From: Prauserella salsuginis
Lineage (GTDB): Bacteria; Actinomycetota; Actinomycetes; Mycobacteriales; Pseudonocardiaceae
DNA length: 64,000 nucleotides
Direction of reading: 5' to 3'
NCBI RefSeq assembly: GCF_024648885.1
Contig: NZ_JANBBF010000009.1
Span: forward strand, 806,001 to 870,000
Made by a program: the position numbers and the translations under genes. This document shows, in pieces, positions 28,275 through 36,638 of this stretch. Numbering within the stretch: position 1 is the first letter of the stretch; each line of letters begins with the position of its first letter. Below the pieces are notes generated by a model. That model made no database searches and was not told the origin of the DNA. It saw only the letters and a list, made by a program, of their open reading frames with translations.

Positions 28275-28730
28275 ATGGAGATCGTGGTCGACGATCTGTC
28301 CGGTCCGCGGATCGCGGAGTTCCTGGCCGAGCACCTGCGGCAGCTGCGGGCCACGTCGCCGCCCGAGAGCAAGCACGCCCTCGATCTCGAGGACCTGCGC
28401 AAGCCGGACGTGACGTTCTGGTCGGTGCGCAGCGGCGAGTCCGTCGTCGGCTGCGGCGCGATCAAGCGTCTCGACCTCGAACACGGCGAGCTCAAGTCGA
28501 TGCGCACCTCGCCCGACCACGCACGCGGTGGCATCGCGTCCGGACTGCTGGAGCACATCCTGGCCGAGGCGCGGCGCATGGGGCTGACGCGGCTGAGCCT
28601 GGAAACCGGTTCGGACGAATTCTTCCTCCCGGCGCGGAGACTGTACGAGAAGTTCGGGTTCTCCTACTGCGAGCCGTTCGCCGACTACCGGCCCGATCCG
28701 AACAGTGTCTTCATGACGAGGACGCTCTGA
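28275..28730 (+). CDS. GNAT family N-acetyltransferase
   Basis: 151 residues from ATG 28275, with GGAGG six bases upstream; ATG 28263 is an alternative four codons longer. GNAT fold: ESVVGCGAIKRLDLEHGELK and the acetyl-CoA pyrophosphate loop in TSPDHARGGIASGLLEHILA, then GLTRLSLETGSDEFFLPARR and YEKFGFSYCEPFADYRPDPN. The SVFMTRTL end is typical of the PhnO/YsnE-like small-molecule or peptide acetyltransferases. Substrate unknown. It lies directly after the broken methyltransferase, on the same strand with about 25 bp between. Confidence 0.88.
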   Translation: MEIVVDDLSGPRIAEFLAEHLRQLRATSPPESKHALDLEDLRKPDVTFWSVRSGESVVGCGAIKRLDLEHGELKSMRTSPDHARGGIASGLLEHILAEARRMGLTRLSLETGSDEFFLPARRLYEKFGFSYCEPFADYRPDPNSVFMTRTL

Positions 28731-28799
28731 CGGGTCGGGCCGGCCACGCCGCTCGCGGGATCGTGCCTTGATGCTCGGGCACAAGCTCAGGCGAGGTGC

Positions 28800-29315
28800 T
28801 CATTGTGCGTGTGCCTTGGTTGACTCAAGGACGGGAGGATTACGCGGGAGGATAGGGCTGGAGACGCTGATCGTGCTGGTTGTTTGGCCGTGCAGTAGGA
28901 AACGGTCGAGTATGTGCTCCAAGCTGCTCAGCGACGGTGCGTGCACGTGGAGCAGGAAGCAGTCGTCGCCGGTGACGCGATGGCACTCGCTGATCTCGGG
29001 AGTGCGCTCGGCGAGTTCGACGACCTTGGCAAGCTGCCCGGGTCCAGGCCGTACCCGAACCCACGCGGAGATCAGGTAGCCCAAAGCGGCAGGATCGAGA
29101 TCAAGACGGTATCCGCGGATCACTCCGAGGCGTTCGAGTCGGGCGATCCGGCTGGAGACCGTAGGGGTGGATAACCCAGCTCGACGAGCCAGCGCAGACT
29201 TCGATTGCCGCGGGTCCTCGTTGAGGGCGACGAGGAGCCTGCGATCGACATCGTCGACAACGCTGTTTGCCGAAATGTTCTCGATCGCTGCTCCCGACTT
29301 CGGATCCGTAAACAT
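28800..29315 (-). CDS. Lrp/AsnC-family transcriptional regulator
   Basis: 171 residues from ATG 29315. The N-terminal winged HTH is at about residues 24-73 (DVDRRLLVALNEDPRQSKSA, then LARRAGLSTPTVSSRIARLE), followed by the RAM/AsnC ligand-binding sandwich (YLISAWVRVRPGPGQLAKVV to ECHRVTGDDCFLLHVHAPSL). Such proteins bind amino acids or related effectors as octamers or dimers of dimers. Divergent from an aminotransferase gene, which is the most likely target, with a compact shared promoter region. The last 20 residues look disordered. Confidence 0.92.
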   Translation of the reverse strand: MFTDPKSGAAIENISANSVVDDVDRRLLVALNEDPRQSKSALARRAGLSTPTVSSRIARLERLGVIRGYRLDLDPAALGYLISAWVRVRPGPGQLAKVVELAERTPEISECHRVTGDDCFLLHVHAPSLSSLEHILDRFLLHGQTTSTISVSSPILPRNPPVLESTKAHAQ

Positions 29316-29377
29316 TTATGGCTCCGATCGCTCTGATTGGTAAAGCCCGGTCGGTGGAAATGATGCAGTCTGGAATC

Positions 29378-30631
29378 ATGAACGGATCCCCAGTGGCCCG
29401 AACGGCAAACCGCGCCCCACGGGAGCCTGGCGAGGGCGATGTGGCAACGCCCGTTAATACGCCCGTGGACACCGTGCGCGCATCAACGGGCATGGGCCTG
29501 TCAGGGCAGCGAGCAGCGTTCGAGATGCCATGCGAGGTGGCTTACTTCAACACCGCGAACCTCTCTCCGCTGCTGCACTCGGTGCGTGTCGCGGGCGAGG
29601 AGGCTCTGCAGCGCCGCGCGCGACCGTGGACGATCACGGCGCAGGATTGGTTCGCGGACGTGGAACGGCTCCGATCGTTGTTCGCCGCTTTGATCGGCAG
29701 TTGTGCGGACGGCGTCGCGTTGATCCCCGCCACCAGCTACGGGTTTGCGGTGGCTGCGAACAATATCGCCCTCCGAGCCGGACAGCGCGTGCTGGTGCTG
29801 GCTGAGGACTACCCGTCGGGCGTGTACACATGGCAGGCCGCAACGCGTGCGGCGGGCGCCGAGATGCTCACCGTGCACCGAGCTCCTGGACAGAGCTGGA
29901 CTGAGGCTGTGTTGGACGGTCTCGACGAGCGAGTCGCCGTGGTCTCGGTTCCGCAGGTGCATTGGACTGATGGTGCGCTGGTGGATGTGGTCGCGGTCGG
30001 CGCACGGGCACGCGAGGTCGGCGCTTGCCTGGTCATCGACGGTAGCCAGTCGATCGGCGCGCTACCGTTCGATGTCGCCGCCATCCGGCCCGACTATGTC
30101 GTCAGTGTGGGTTACAAATGGTTGCTCGGGCCGTTCGGAGTTGGGTATCTCTACGTTGCGGAAGAGCACCGCTCGGGCCGGCCGATCGAGCACAACTGGA
30201 TCCTGCGCGATGGTGCGGAGGATTTCGCGCGCCTGGTCGACTACCGTGACGAGTATCAGCCCGGGGCGCGCCGGTTCGATGTCGGCGAGCGGACCAAGTT
30301 CGAGTTACTGCCGATGGCTGTCGCCGCCCTCGAGCAGCTCCACGCATGGGGAATCGACGAAGTCGTGGCAGCGTTGTCCGCGATCACAGGCCAGATCGCC
30401 ACACGGGTCAGCAAACTGGGTCTGGACCCGTCGTCGACCGATCAGCGCGGTGGGCACATGCTCGGCGTAGCGCTACCCGACACGATCCTGGCTGACGTCT
30501 TGCCCGCGCTGGCCGCAGCCGACTGTTACGCCTCGGTCCGGGGCCGATCGTTGCGGCTGGCGCCCCACCTGCACGTCACCGACGCCGATATCGATCAGCT
30601 GCTCGACGCTCTCGCGAGAATCGTGCGATGA
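29378..30631 (+). CDS. Class V aminotransferase (PLP), Lrp-linked
   Basis: 417 residues if ATG 29378 is used; the frame is open to 29318, and ATG 29492 (MGLSGQRAAFEMPCEVAYFN) is an equally possible start nearer to the conserved part. PLP-enzyme landmarks: ACLVIDGSQSIGALPFDVA with the cofactor Asp, and the Schiff-base lysine in YVVSVGYKWLLGPFGVGYLY. This is the isopenicillin-N-epimerase/cysteine-desulfurase-like branch of fold type I; substrate unknown. It is divergent from the Lrp regulator, which suggests control by an amino-acid signal. It contains a rare TTA leucine codon at 30305, unlike the high-GC3 neighbours, a mark of accessory or bldA-controlled genes in actinomycetes. Confidence 0.82.
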   Translation: MNGSPVARTANRAPREPGEGDVATPVNTPVDTVRASTGMGLSGQRAAFEMPCEVAYFNTANLSPLLHSVRVAGEEALQRRARPWTITAQDWFADVERLRSLFAALIGSCADGVALIPATSYGFAVAANNIALRAGQRVLVLAEDYPSGVYTWQAATRAAGAEMLTVHRAPGQSWTEAVLDGLDERVAVVSVPQVHWTDGALVDVVAVGARAREVGACLVIDGSQSIGALPFDVAAIRPDYVVSVGYKWLLGPFGVGYLYVAEEHRSGRPIEHNWILRDGAEDFARLVDYRDEYQPGARRFDVGERTKFELLPMAVAALEQLHAWGIDEVVAALSAITGQIATRVSKLGLDPSSTDQRGGHMLGVALPDTILADVLPALAAADCYASVRGRSLRLAPHLHVTDADIDQLLDALARIVR

Positions 30632-30667
30632 GGGTAGCCGTGCCATGACCGCAGCGCACGGCGGTTC

Positions 30668-31369
30668 CTACGGGGCCACCGCGGCGATCGAGTCGAGCAG
30701 CGTGTCGGCGATCGTGGCCGGCTCGGTCATGGGGGCCAGGTGGTGGGTATCGACCCGGTGGACCGGCCAGCCGCGTTGCGCGGCTCGTGCGGAGGCTGTT
30801 GCGTAGGGTCGGCTGAGCTGGATGTAGTCGGCTGGCCCGGCCCAGTCCGCTTCCGGTCGTGGCTCGGCCAGGAACGCGGCCGCCACCTCGGGTTCCTCGT
30901 CGATCAGGGTTGTGCGTAGTGCGTCGTCGGGTACCAGGCCGGCCAATAGGTCGGCGTCGAACCATCGGTGCCACGGAGGCAACCGTGAGTCCCGCACCTG
31001 TGACCGCAGCTCATCGACCAGCGCGGCGGGTGCGGTTTCCTCCCAGCTGTGCCCAGGCGTGGGTAGTTCAGCGTCCAGATAGGTCAGTGCGGCCACCGGA
31101 TGATCGGCCGACTCGGCGAAAGCCGGCAGCAGTGGTCCGGCGCCGCTGTGTCCGACCAGCACCAGTGAGGTTGTCGTGGGTGCGCTGGGCACGGCACTGG
31201 CGAACTCGGAGACCAACCGTTGATGCACTGGTGGATCGGTCACCGCGCGGCGTAGGTCGGGTACGAGTGCCGTGACGCCGCGGGCGTTCAATTGGTCGGC
31301 CAGCGGCTTCAGGCTCGCCGGCCCCAGAAACGGGCTGTGTGCAAGTACGACGTTGTGTGTGTTCGTCAT
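30668..31369 (-). CDS. Alpha/beta hydrolase
   Basis: 233 residues from ATG 31369 with GAGGATC upstream. Alpha/beta-hydrolase signs: VVLAHSPFLGPASLKPLADQ at the N-terminus, the nucleophile elbow SLVLVGHSGAGPLLPAFAES near residue 78, acid residue region near LTYLDAELP and a late His in VHRVDTHHLAPMTEP. No signal peptide. Small soluble esterase or hydrolase; substrate unknown. It is the downstream gene of a minus-strand group with an epimerase and a small membrane protein, about 70 bp from the epimerase stop. Confidence 0.84.
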   Translation of the reverse strand: MTNTHNVVLAHSPFLGPASLKPLADQLNARGVTALVPDLRRAVTDPPVHQRLVSEFASAVPSAPTTTSLVLVGHSGAGPLLPAFAESADHPVAALTYLDAELPTPGHSWEETAPAALVDELRSQVRDSRLPPWHRWFDADLLAGLVPDDALRTTLIDEEPEVAAAFLAEPRPEADWAGPADYIQLSRPYATASARAAQRGWPVHRVDTHHLAPMTEPATIADTLLDSIAAVAP

Positions 31370-31437
31370 GGGTGATCCTCCCTGCCTCGTGTCACCGGCG
31401 TCGGTCGCATGGCCCGCCTGACCGGCTGTCGGAGCGG

Positions 31438-32382
31438 TCATCGCCGATCCCTGTCGTCGAAGTGCAGCGCACCTAGTCCTTCCCGGTACGACGGGTAGTG
31501 GGGTGTCCAGCCGAGTTCGCGCTTGGCCTTGGCGTTCGACAGGCCGATTCGCGTGGCGACCATGAGCGCGCGCATGTAGGGCACTGGCATGAGCAGCCAC
31601 CCCGGGATCTGCGGTGGCGCGGGCGCGTGGACGTGGTCGGCGATTGCGGCGACGTAGTGGGCGAAGTCCACCGGTCGATCGTCGACGACGTTGTATGCCT
31701 CTCCGGCGTGCCCGCGTTCGAGCGCGGCGACTGTCGCCGATGCAGCGTCGTCGATGTGGATCAGGGAGGTGGTGCCCGAGGGGAGGGGTACCGGCAGCCT
31801 TCGCCGAGCGACGAGGGTTGCCATCCGCCAAGTGGCTGGTTCCGGCCCGTAGAACATGCCGTAGCGCAGTGCAATGCCGTCGATGCCGGCGGTGTTGAGT
31901 GCCTGATGCTCGTTCGAGCGCATCGAGTCCATGTGCTGGTCGAATGCTCGGTGCCCGGTCGCTTCGGCGAACGGGCTGTCCTCAGTGATCAGATCGTCGC
32001 CGTGGTCGCGGTAGCCGTAGCCGAGGAAGAACGACTGGGTGAGGAATCGGTGGGCACCGACCAGCTCGGCGGCGCGCAGCAGGTTCGTCGTGCCGCGATC
32101 GCGCAGCCTGTCGGTGGCGTGAAGGTCACGGTGCCGCAGCGGTACCCCCTCGATTGCTGTGGCCTGATGGATCACGGCGTCGGCGTGGCATCCCGCCAAC
32201 GCTGCCAGCAGTCCTTCGCCGTCGAGTACATCGGCGCGTACCGCGTCGGCGCCGGCTGCTCCGAGCTGTGTGGCGCCGTGCGCGCAACGGGTGAGTCCGA
32301 GCACGCTGTGGCCCGCGGCGAGTAGCTGGGGTACCAAGCGGCGGCCGATGGCGCCGGTGGCACCGGCAAGGAGAATCCTCAC
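31438..32382 (-). CDS. NAD(P)-dependent epimerase/dehydratase (extended SDR)
   Basis: 314 residues from GTG 32382. The Rossmann motif is at the start (RILLAGATGAIGRRLVPQLL, GxxGxxG form). The SDR core follows: AVIHQATAIEGVPL, a RYGMFYGPEPATWRMATLVA segment and the C-terminal AYNVVDDRPVDFAHYVAAIA. The usual YxxxK catalytic pair is not evident, so it may be an atypical SDR that modifies lipid or sugar-like groups. Its GTG overlaps the stop of the small membrane protein upstream by 4 bp (GTGA). Confidence 0.83.
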   Translation of the reverse strand: MRILLAGATGAIGRRLVPQLLAAGHSVLGLTRCAHGATQLGAAGADAVRADVLDGEGLLAALAGCHADAVIHQATAIEGVPLRHRDLHATDRLRDRGTTNLLRAAELVGAHRFLTQSFFLGYGYRDHGDDLITEDSPFAEATGHRAFDQHMDSMRSNEHQALNTAGIDGIALRYGMFYGPEPATWRMATLVARRRLPVPLPSGTTSLIHIDDAASATVAALERGHAGEAYNVVDDRPVDFAHYVAAIADHVHAPAPPQIPGWLLMPVPYMRALMVATRIGLSNAKAKRELGWTPHYPSYREGLGALHFDDRDRR

Positions 32383-32789
32383 TGTCGGCCCCCTCCCGTC
32401 GTCTCCTGCATCCGACCTCGCCGGCCGAGTTGGCGGACGCGCAGCACGAATCCGACCGCGCCCACGGCGGACAGTGCCAACAGCAGCCAGGGGTCGGCGG
32501 CGTTGCCTCCGCGATGCAGATCCAGCACGTGGTTGACGGCGTGGAAGGTGTTGGTCACCACGAATCCGGCCAGCACGACGGCGATCGTGTCCCGCCAGAA
32601 CAGCGCCGCCAGCATCGTCAATCCGATGCCGATCTGGAACACCCCTGCATCGTGCAGGAAGTGCACGTGGTGCGGCCAGCTGGCGAAATCGGCGAACCCG
32701 ACGGGGTCCCAACGTGCCCATATGCCGAAGGCCAACATCGATGACGCCGTCACGACCACGGTCGCGCGGACGACCCAGGAACTGCGCAC
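32379..32789 (-). CDS. Small four-helix membrane protein (DoxX-like)
   Basis: 136 residues from GTG 32789. About four membrane segments: VVRATVVVTASSMLAFGIW, VFQIGIGLTMLAALFW, TIAVVLAGFVVTNTFHAVNH and DPWLLLALSAVGAVGFVLRV. The loop WARWDPVGFADFASWPHHVH is rich in aromatics. The layout is DoxX-like but I cannot name the family. First gene of the minus-strand group; its stop overlaps the epimerase start by 4 bp. It is divergent from the TetR gene. Confidence 0.72.
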   Translation of the reverse strand: MRSSWVVRATVVVTASSMLAFGIWARWDPVGFADFASWPHHVHFLHDAGVFQIGIGLTMLAALFWRDTIAVVLAGFVVTNTFHAVNHVLDLHRGGNAADPWLLLALSAVGAVGFVLRVRQLGRRGRMQETTGGGRQ

Positions 32790-33128
32790 TGTCCATCACC
32801 CTCCCGCTCGGATGCGTCCTTACGACGGGGCGGCAGCGACGCGTGTGACAAGCTTGTGTGGCCGGTCACATGTGTCACATCGGTGTGGTGCTCCTTCTCC
32901 TGTGCGCGTGGGTCCAGGTCGGGTAGACCGGCCGACGGTTGTCGACGAGTACAGAACCGGTTGTCCGCGCGGTAGCCGACGTGTGCGGCAGCGTTTTCGT
33001 GCCGAGGGTCTGGTATGCGACACCTGGCTGCGATCAGCGACAGCGCGGCTGCTCAGGAGTGACCACCGCCGGTGGCCGGAAGCGTGCCGGCTTGCGCACC
33101 TGCGCACCGGCACAGCAGGTTGATCGTC
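32790..33128. promoter_or_regulatory. Divergent promoter region of the TetR and membrane-protein genes
   Basis: 339 bp with no gene between two divergent starts. At 32844-32879 there are TGTGACA and TGTCACA arms 22 bp apart, which with the internal GTGTGG/GTCACA elements look like an operator cluster. The TetR regulator is the natural candidate to bind here. Confidence 0.45.
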
Positions 33129-33734
33129 ATGCAGATGGTCGGAGGGGGCCGCACTCCCAGACAGCGGCGCGTCACGGACGCAGCAATCGAGATCATCGCC
33201 ACGGACGGTTTGCGAGGGCTGACCCATCGGGCGGTGGATATGGAAGCGGGTTTGCCCGCCGGAAGCACCAGCAGTTGCTTCCGGACGCGGCTCGCACTTC
33301 TCGGTGGAGTGCTCGACCGGCTCGTGGAACTCGATGAAGCGGTGCTCGAGCAGCTGCCGACCACCGGCTGGGACAGCCGTTCGATCGAACATCGGGAGCG
33401 GCTGGTCGAACTGCTGGCTGAGCTGCTCACCTACTGGCTCGGGCCAGCGCGCTCACGTACCCGCGCTCGGCTGGAGCTGTACTTGGACGCGGCCCGGCGC
33501 CCGGAGCTGGCCGACGCGCTCCACGCGGCCAACCGGCGCTTCCTTGATCGCGCGAGCGCGGCGATGGGCGCCTCCGGCGTTCCCGTACCCGAAGAAACGG
33601 CCCGGTTGCTGCTCGCTGGGCTCGACGGCGTGCTCTACGACGCCCTCGCTCGTCCGTTTCTCGGCGGTGACCACCCGGCCAGGCTGAGGCGGGCCGTTCA
33701 GGCCGCGGTGGACGGTGCCGTTCCCCGGACCTGA
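33129..33734 (+). CDS. TetR-family transcriptional regulator
   Basis: 201 residues from ATG 33129. The N-terminal HTH is at residues about 10-55 (RVTDAAIEIIATDGLRGLTH, then RAVDMEAGLPAGSTSSCFRT). The C-terminal all-helical ligand domain includes RARLELYLDAARRPELADAL and ARLLLAGLDGVLYDALARPF. Start choice is weak because there is no clear ribosome binding site. It lies directly upstream of the P450 gene on the same strand and is divergent from the membrane-protein/epimerase/hydrolase group, so it may control both. Confidence 0.87.
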   Translation: MQMVGGGRTPRQRRVTDAAIEIIATDGLRGLTHRAVDMEAGLPAGSTSSCFRTRLALLGGVLDRLVELDEAVLEQLPTTGWDSRSIEHRERLVELLAELLTYWLGPARSRTRARLELYLDAARRPELADALHAANRRFLDRASAAMGASGVPVPEETARLLLAGLDGVLYDALARPFLGGDHPARLRRAVQAAVDGAVPRT

Positions 33735-33741
33735 AGAATCG

Positions 33742-33753
33742 CTACAGGTGTAG
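33742..33753. promoter_or_regulatory. CTACA-GG-TGTAG inverted repeat before the P450 gene
   Basis: A 12-bp inverted repeat (5-bp arms, 2-bp spacer) lies 8 bp after the TetR stop and 29 bp before the P450 ATG. It has the size and place of a small TetR operator. Too short to be sure. Confidence 0.35.
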
Positions 33754-33782
33754 TACGTTGCCGTTGTCGTCGATGGGGGTGT

Positions 33783-35105
33783 ATGGATTTCATGCCCGAG
33801 AGCTCCCATGCTGCGCGTGCTGTCCCGCAGTGGCGTGGCCACACGTTGTCGTACCTGCCTGGTGAGGTCCTGCTGTCCGCGTATCGACGGCGAGGGCCGG
33901 TGACGGGTATCGGCCGCTACGTGTATCTGCTCGGTCCCGAGGCCAACCGGTTCGTCTTCGCGTACTCCGAGTTGTTTCGTTGGCGCGAGGCCTTCGAGGG
34001 CTTGATCCCTGTGGACGGGTCGACGTCGCTGATCGTCAGCGACGGCACTGCGCACCGGCGCCGACGGCGGCTGGTCCAACCAGCGCTGCACCACCGGCAG
34101 ATCGAGAACTATCTGGACATCATGGCCGACAACGCCGACGCCACCGTCGATGAGTGGCGGCCGGGGCAGCGCGTCGATCTCTACCAACAGTTCCGCTCTG
34201 CGATCCGGCGCAGCACGATCGAGTCGTTGTTCGGCAGACGCCTGGCCGCGGAGTCGGTGTTCTTCGGGACGCAGCTACAGGTGCTGCTCGACCTGGTCGA
34301 CCATCTGCCGCAGGCCGTGACCTGGCAGTGTCGGTTGCGCACACCGCAGTGGCGGCGCGCGATGAGGGCCCGTGCCCGGGTCGACGACCGGATCGCCGGC
34401 GAGATCGCGCGAGCGCGCAGCGGCTCGATCGATGACGACGACCACGTTCTGGCCTCGCTCGTGCACGGTCGCGACGAGACCGGCGACGGCCTGAGTGACG
34501 AGGAGGTCCGCGATCAGGTGGTGACGCTCATCGCTGCGGGCTTCGAGACCACTAGCGCGGCGGCGGCCTGGGCGGTCTACGCCATGCTCACCACGCCCGG
34601 GGTGTGGGACTGCGCCGCCGCCGAGGTGAGTGAGGTGCTCGGCGACCGACGGCCCGGTCGTCAGGATCTGGCACGGCTCACCTATCTGGACGGTGTCGTC
34701 CGCGAGACGTTGCGGCTGTACCCACCGGCGGTGGTCTCCGCGCGCAAGGTCGCGAACGGGTTCGAGTTCGCGGGGCGGGAGGTTCGGGCCGGAAGCATGC
34801 TGCTCTACAGCCCGTACGTGACGCACCGACTTCCCGAACTGTGGTCCGAGCCCCTGCGTTTCCGACCGGAACGGTGGATAGCGACCGAACCCGACCACCG
34901 GAAACCGGCCCCGCACGAGTACCTGCCGTTCTCCGCAGGCCCCCACCGGTGCATCGGCGCGACGCTGGCCACGACCGAGCTCACCGTGATGCTTGCCCGG
35001 CTTCTTGCCCGGAGGGTCCTCCACCTCCCCGAACAAAACATCCGACCGACCAGCTTCGCGGCCATGCGGCCGAAACACGGTCTGCTCGTCGACATCCGCG
35101 AGTAG
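33783..35105 (+). CDS. Cytochrome P450
   Basis: 440 residues from ATG 33783. All P450 signs are present: the I-helix oxygen motif AAGFETTSAAAAWAVYAM near residue 252, the ExxR motif in VRETLRLYPPAVVSARKV near 307, the RFRPERW region near 362, and the haem loop FSAGPHRCIGATLATTELTV with Cys390. Bacterial soluble type, needing separate ferredoxin partners that are not nearby. The N-terminal part (VPQWRGHTLSYLPGEVLLSA) resembles the longer lipid/sterol-type P450s rather than the macrolide-type ones. Controlled probably by the TetR gene just upstream. Substrate not predictable. Confidence 0.95.
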   Translation: MDFMPESSHAARAVPQWRGHTLSYLPGEVLLSAYRRRGPVTGIGRYVYLLGPEANRFVFAYSELFRWREAFEGLIPVDGSTSLIVSDGTAHRRRRRLVQPALHHRQIENYLDIMADNADATVDEWRPGQRVDLYQQFRSAIRRSTIESLFGRRLAAESVFFGTQLQVLLDLVDHLPQAVTWQCRLRTPQWRRAMRARARVDDRIAGEIARARSGSIDDDDHVLASLVHGRDETGDGLSDEEVRDQVVTLIAAGFETTSAAAAWAVYAMLTTPGVWDCAAAEVSEVLGDRRPGRQDLARLTYLDGVVRETLRLYPPAVVSARKVANGFEFAGREVRAGSMLLYSPYVTHRLPELWSEPLRFRPERWIATEPDHRKPAPHEYLPFSAGPHRCIGATLATTELTVMLARLLARRVLHLPEQNIRPTSFAAMRPKHGLLVDIRE

Positions 35106-35233
35106 GTACGGCTGATCGGGCTTCGGGTAAACGCTGCGCAGGCCGCGGCCGTGCGGCAACCATCTGCGCTCATCGGGCCGGCGTTCGCAACGTTCCTGCC
35201 CAGCCTGCCCACTCGCCCGTGACATAAGCGCCC

Positions 35234-35485
35234 ATGGACAACGACGGATGCGGCGACGGCGAGAACGTCCGGATGCGCGAAGCGATCAACCGCGCCGACG
35301 ACGAAGCACAGCTGGCGCAGGTCGGATGCTCCGCTCGACCGGACTACCCGACGAGCACACCCGAACGTATGCACCGCATGCGCCACGGGTCGATACCTGC
35401 AGCGTTGATCTACCGGCCCGCGACGATCGGGCGGGACCGGGCCGTCACTGAGCGGCTCGACAAGGTCGTCCAGGGGCGACGTTGA
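35234..35485 (+). CDS. Possible small protein, uncharacterised
   Basis: 83 codons from ATG 35234 (DNDGCGDGENVRMREAINRA to RDRAVTERLDKVVQGRR). No ribosome binding site and no family is seen. Third-position GC bias is fair in the first half and weaker in the second. It is the only reading frame worth noting in the 500 bp between the P450 gene and the tRNA-Gly terminator; the rest of that stretch shows nothing. Confidence 0.3.
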   Translation: MDNDGCGDGENVRMREAINRADDEAQLAQVGCSARPDYPTSTPERMHRMRHGSIPAALIYRPATIGRDRAVTERLDKVVQGRR

Positions 35486-35586
35486 TGACGGCCAGTTGCT
35501 CGGCCGTGGCATGCAGGGCGAACGGCGCGCCGCTCATGATCGGGAGTGGGCGCTCGTTCCGGCGGGACATACGCACGGCCGGAACA

Positions 35587-35626
35587 CACGAAACCCCAGG
35601 CCAGGGCCCTGGCCTGGGGTTTCGTG
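35587..35626. terminator. 40-bp perfect palindrome, bidirectional terminator
   Basis: Perfect 20-bp arms at 35587-35606 and 35607-35626 without a loop gap, with short A and T runs in the stem. It is 5 bp beyond the 3' end of tRNA-Gly (minus strand), so it probably ends that transcript and any from the left. Confidence 0.88.
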
Positions 35627-35631
35627 CTCTG

Positions 35632-35702
35632 AGCGGGCGACGGGAATCGAACCCGCACCACCAGTTTGGAAGACTGGGGCTCTACCATTGAGCTACGCCC
35701 GC
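35632..35702 (-). tRNA. tRNA-Gly (TCC)
   Basis: On the minus strand the sequence starts GCGGGCGTAGCTCAATGGTA and folds into a 71-nt cloverleaf: 7-bp acceptor (GCGGGCG with CGCCCGC), D arm, anticodon stem CCAGT/ACTGG around loop CTTCCAA (anticodon TCC), and T arm with GGTTCGATTCC. CCA is not encoded. Divergent from tRNA-Pro. Confidence 0.96.
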
Positions 35703-35777
35703 ATGCCGCCGGTGACCGGCTGCGTGGGCAGTCTACCGGTAGCGCTATGGTGTATTCACACCACCCCGCGTGGTGGC

Positions 35778-35853
<76 letters not shown>

Positions 35854-35860
35854 GTCGGAG

Positions 35861-35901
35861 GTCGCCTCTGACCTGCAGGAACGCTGCGGGTCAGAGGCGA
35901 C
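35861..35901. terminator. Terminator of tRNA-Pro
   Basis: Thirteen-bp perfect arms at 35861-35873 and 35889-35901, beginning 9 bp after the tRNA end. It also lies downstream of the minus-strand lamin-tail gene and may serve it. Confidence 0.88.
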
Positions 35902-35999
35902 TTCGTCGTTACTGGGGGCTGGGCCGCCCGGTCCGGTCGCATGCAGCGCGCGACCGCGCCACCGCCCGTCGTCGACACGAGGTATGTCGCGGACCGAGC

Positions 36000-36446
36000 T
36001 CAGCACCTGACCCAGCCGCGGCCGTTGCCCCAGCCGCACCCGTCGAGCCATCGGCCGTGGGCGTCGCGCAGCGTGGCGCCGTCGCCGGTGTTGTTCCAGA
36101 CGTACGACGTGCGGCCCCAGTAGCGGTGCCACGGATTGTTCTTCCCTCGGCCGGTGTGCACCGTGATCTCCTTGCCGGGCATCACGGTCGTCTGCGGGAA
36201 GCGGTACGTGTGTCCTTGGCGGTCGTGCACTCGGAAACGAGTGATGTTGATGGGCACCCGGGACGTGTTCCGCAGTTTGACCCACTCGGCGTTGAGGCTG
36301 CTGTTACTGCCTCGGTCCGTGCCGGGGGAGTCGTATTGGACGGCGGCGATCTGCATCCGCGCCGCGGCTTCCGCGGGAAGCGCGGTGACGAGGCCGAGTG
36401 TCAGCATGCCGACGGTGAGCAGGACTGTGGCGAGGGATCTTCGCAT
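36000..36446 (-). CDS. Secreted lamin-tail-domain protein
   Basis: 148 residues from ATG 36446 with GGAAGG upstream. Signal peptide (RSLATVLLTVGMLTLGLVTA), cleavage likely after PAEAAA near residue 28. The rest is one lamin-tail (LTD) Ig-like beta domain: SLNAEWVKLRNTSRVPINIT, FRVHDRQGHTYRFPQ and the WNNTGDGATLRDAHGRWLDG end. LTD domains in actinobacterial secreted proteins are exported adhesive or structural domains; no enzymatic site. The C-terminus is WGNGRGWVRC. It stands alone. Confidence 0.86.
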   Translation of the reverse strand: MRRSLATVLLTVGMLTLGLVTALPAEAAARMQIAAVQYDSPGTDRGSNSSLNAEWVKLRNTSRVPINITRFRVHDRQGHTYRFPQTTVMPGKEITVHTGRGKNNPWHRYWGRTSYVWNNTGDGATLRDAHGRWLDGCGWGNGRGWVRC

Positions 36447-36638
36447 GGCGAACCTTCCGGGAACGCGGCCCGGCTGCACCGCGAGCGGCCGATGGATGTG
36501 CCTTGACGTCGGACCACGAGGCGCTGCCGTTACAGGCCCCGATGTTCGGGAGTACGCGCCGGTCGTCGACCGTGCTCCGTGGCTCACCGAGACACCCCCG
36601 AGTGGCGCCGGCGATGGTGCTCCTCGGCCACCGGCGGG

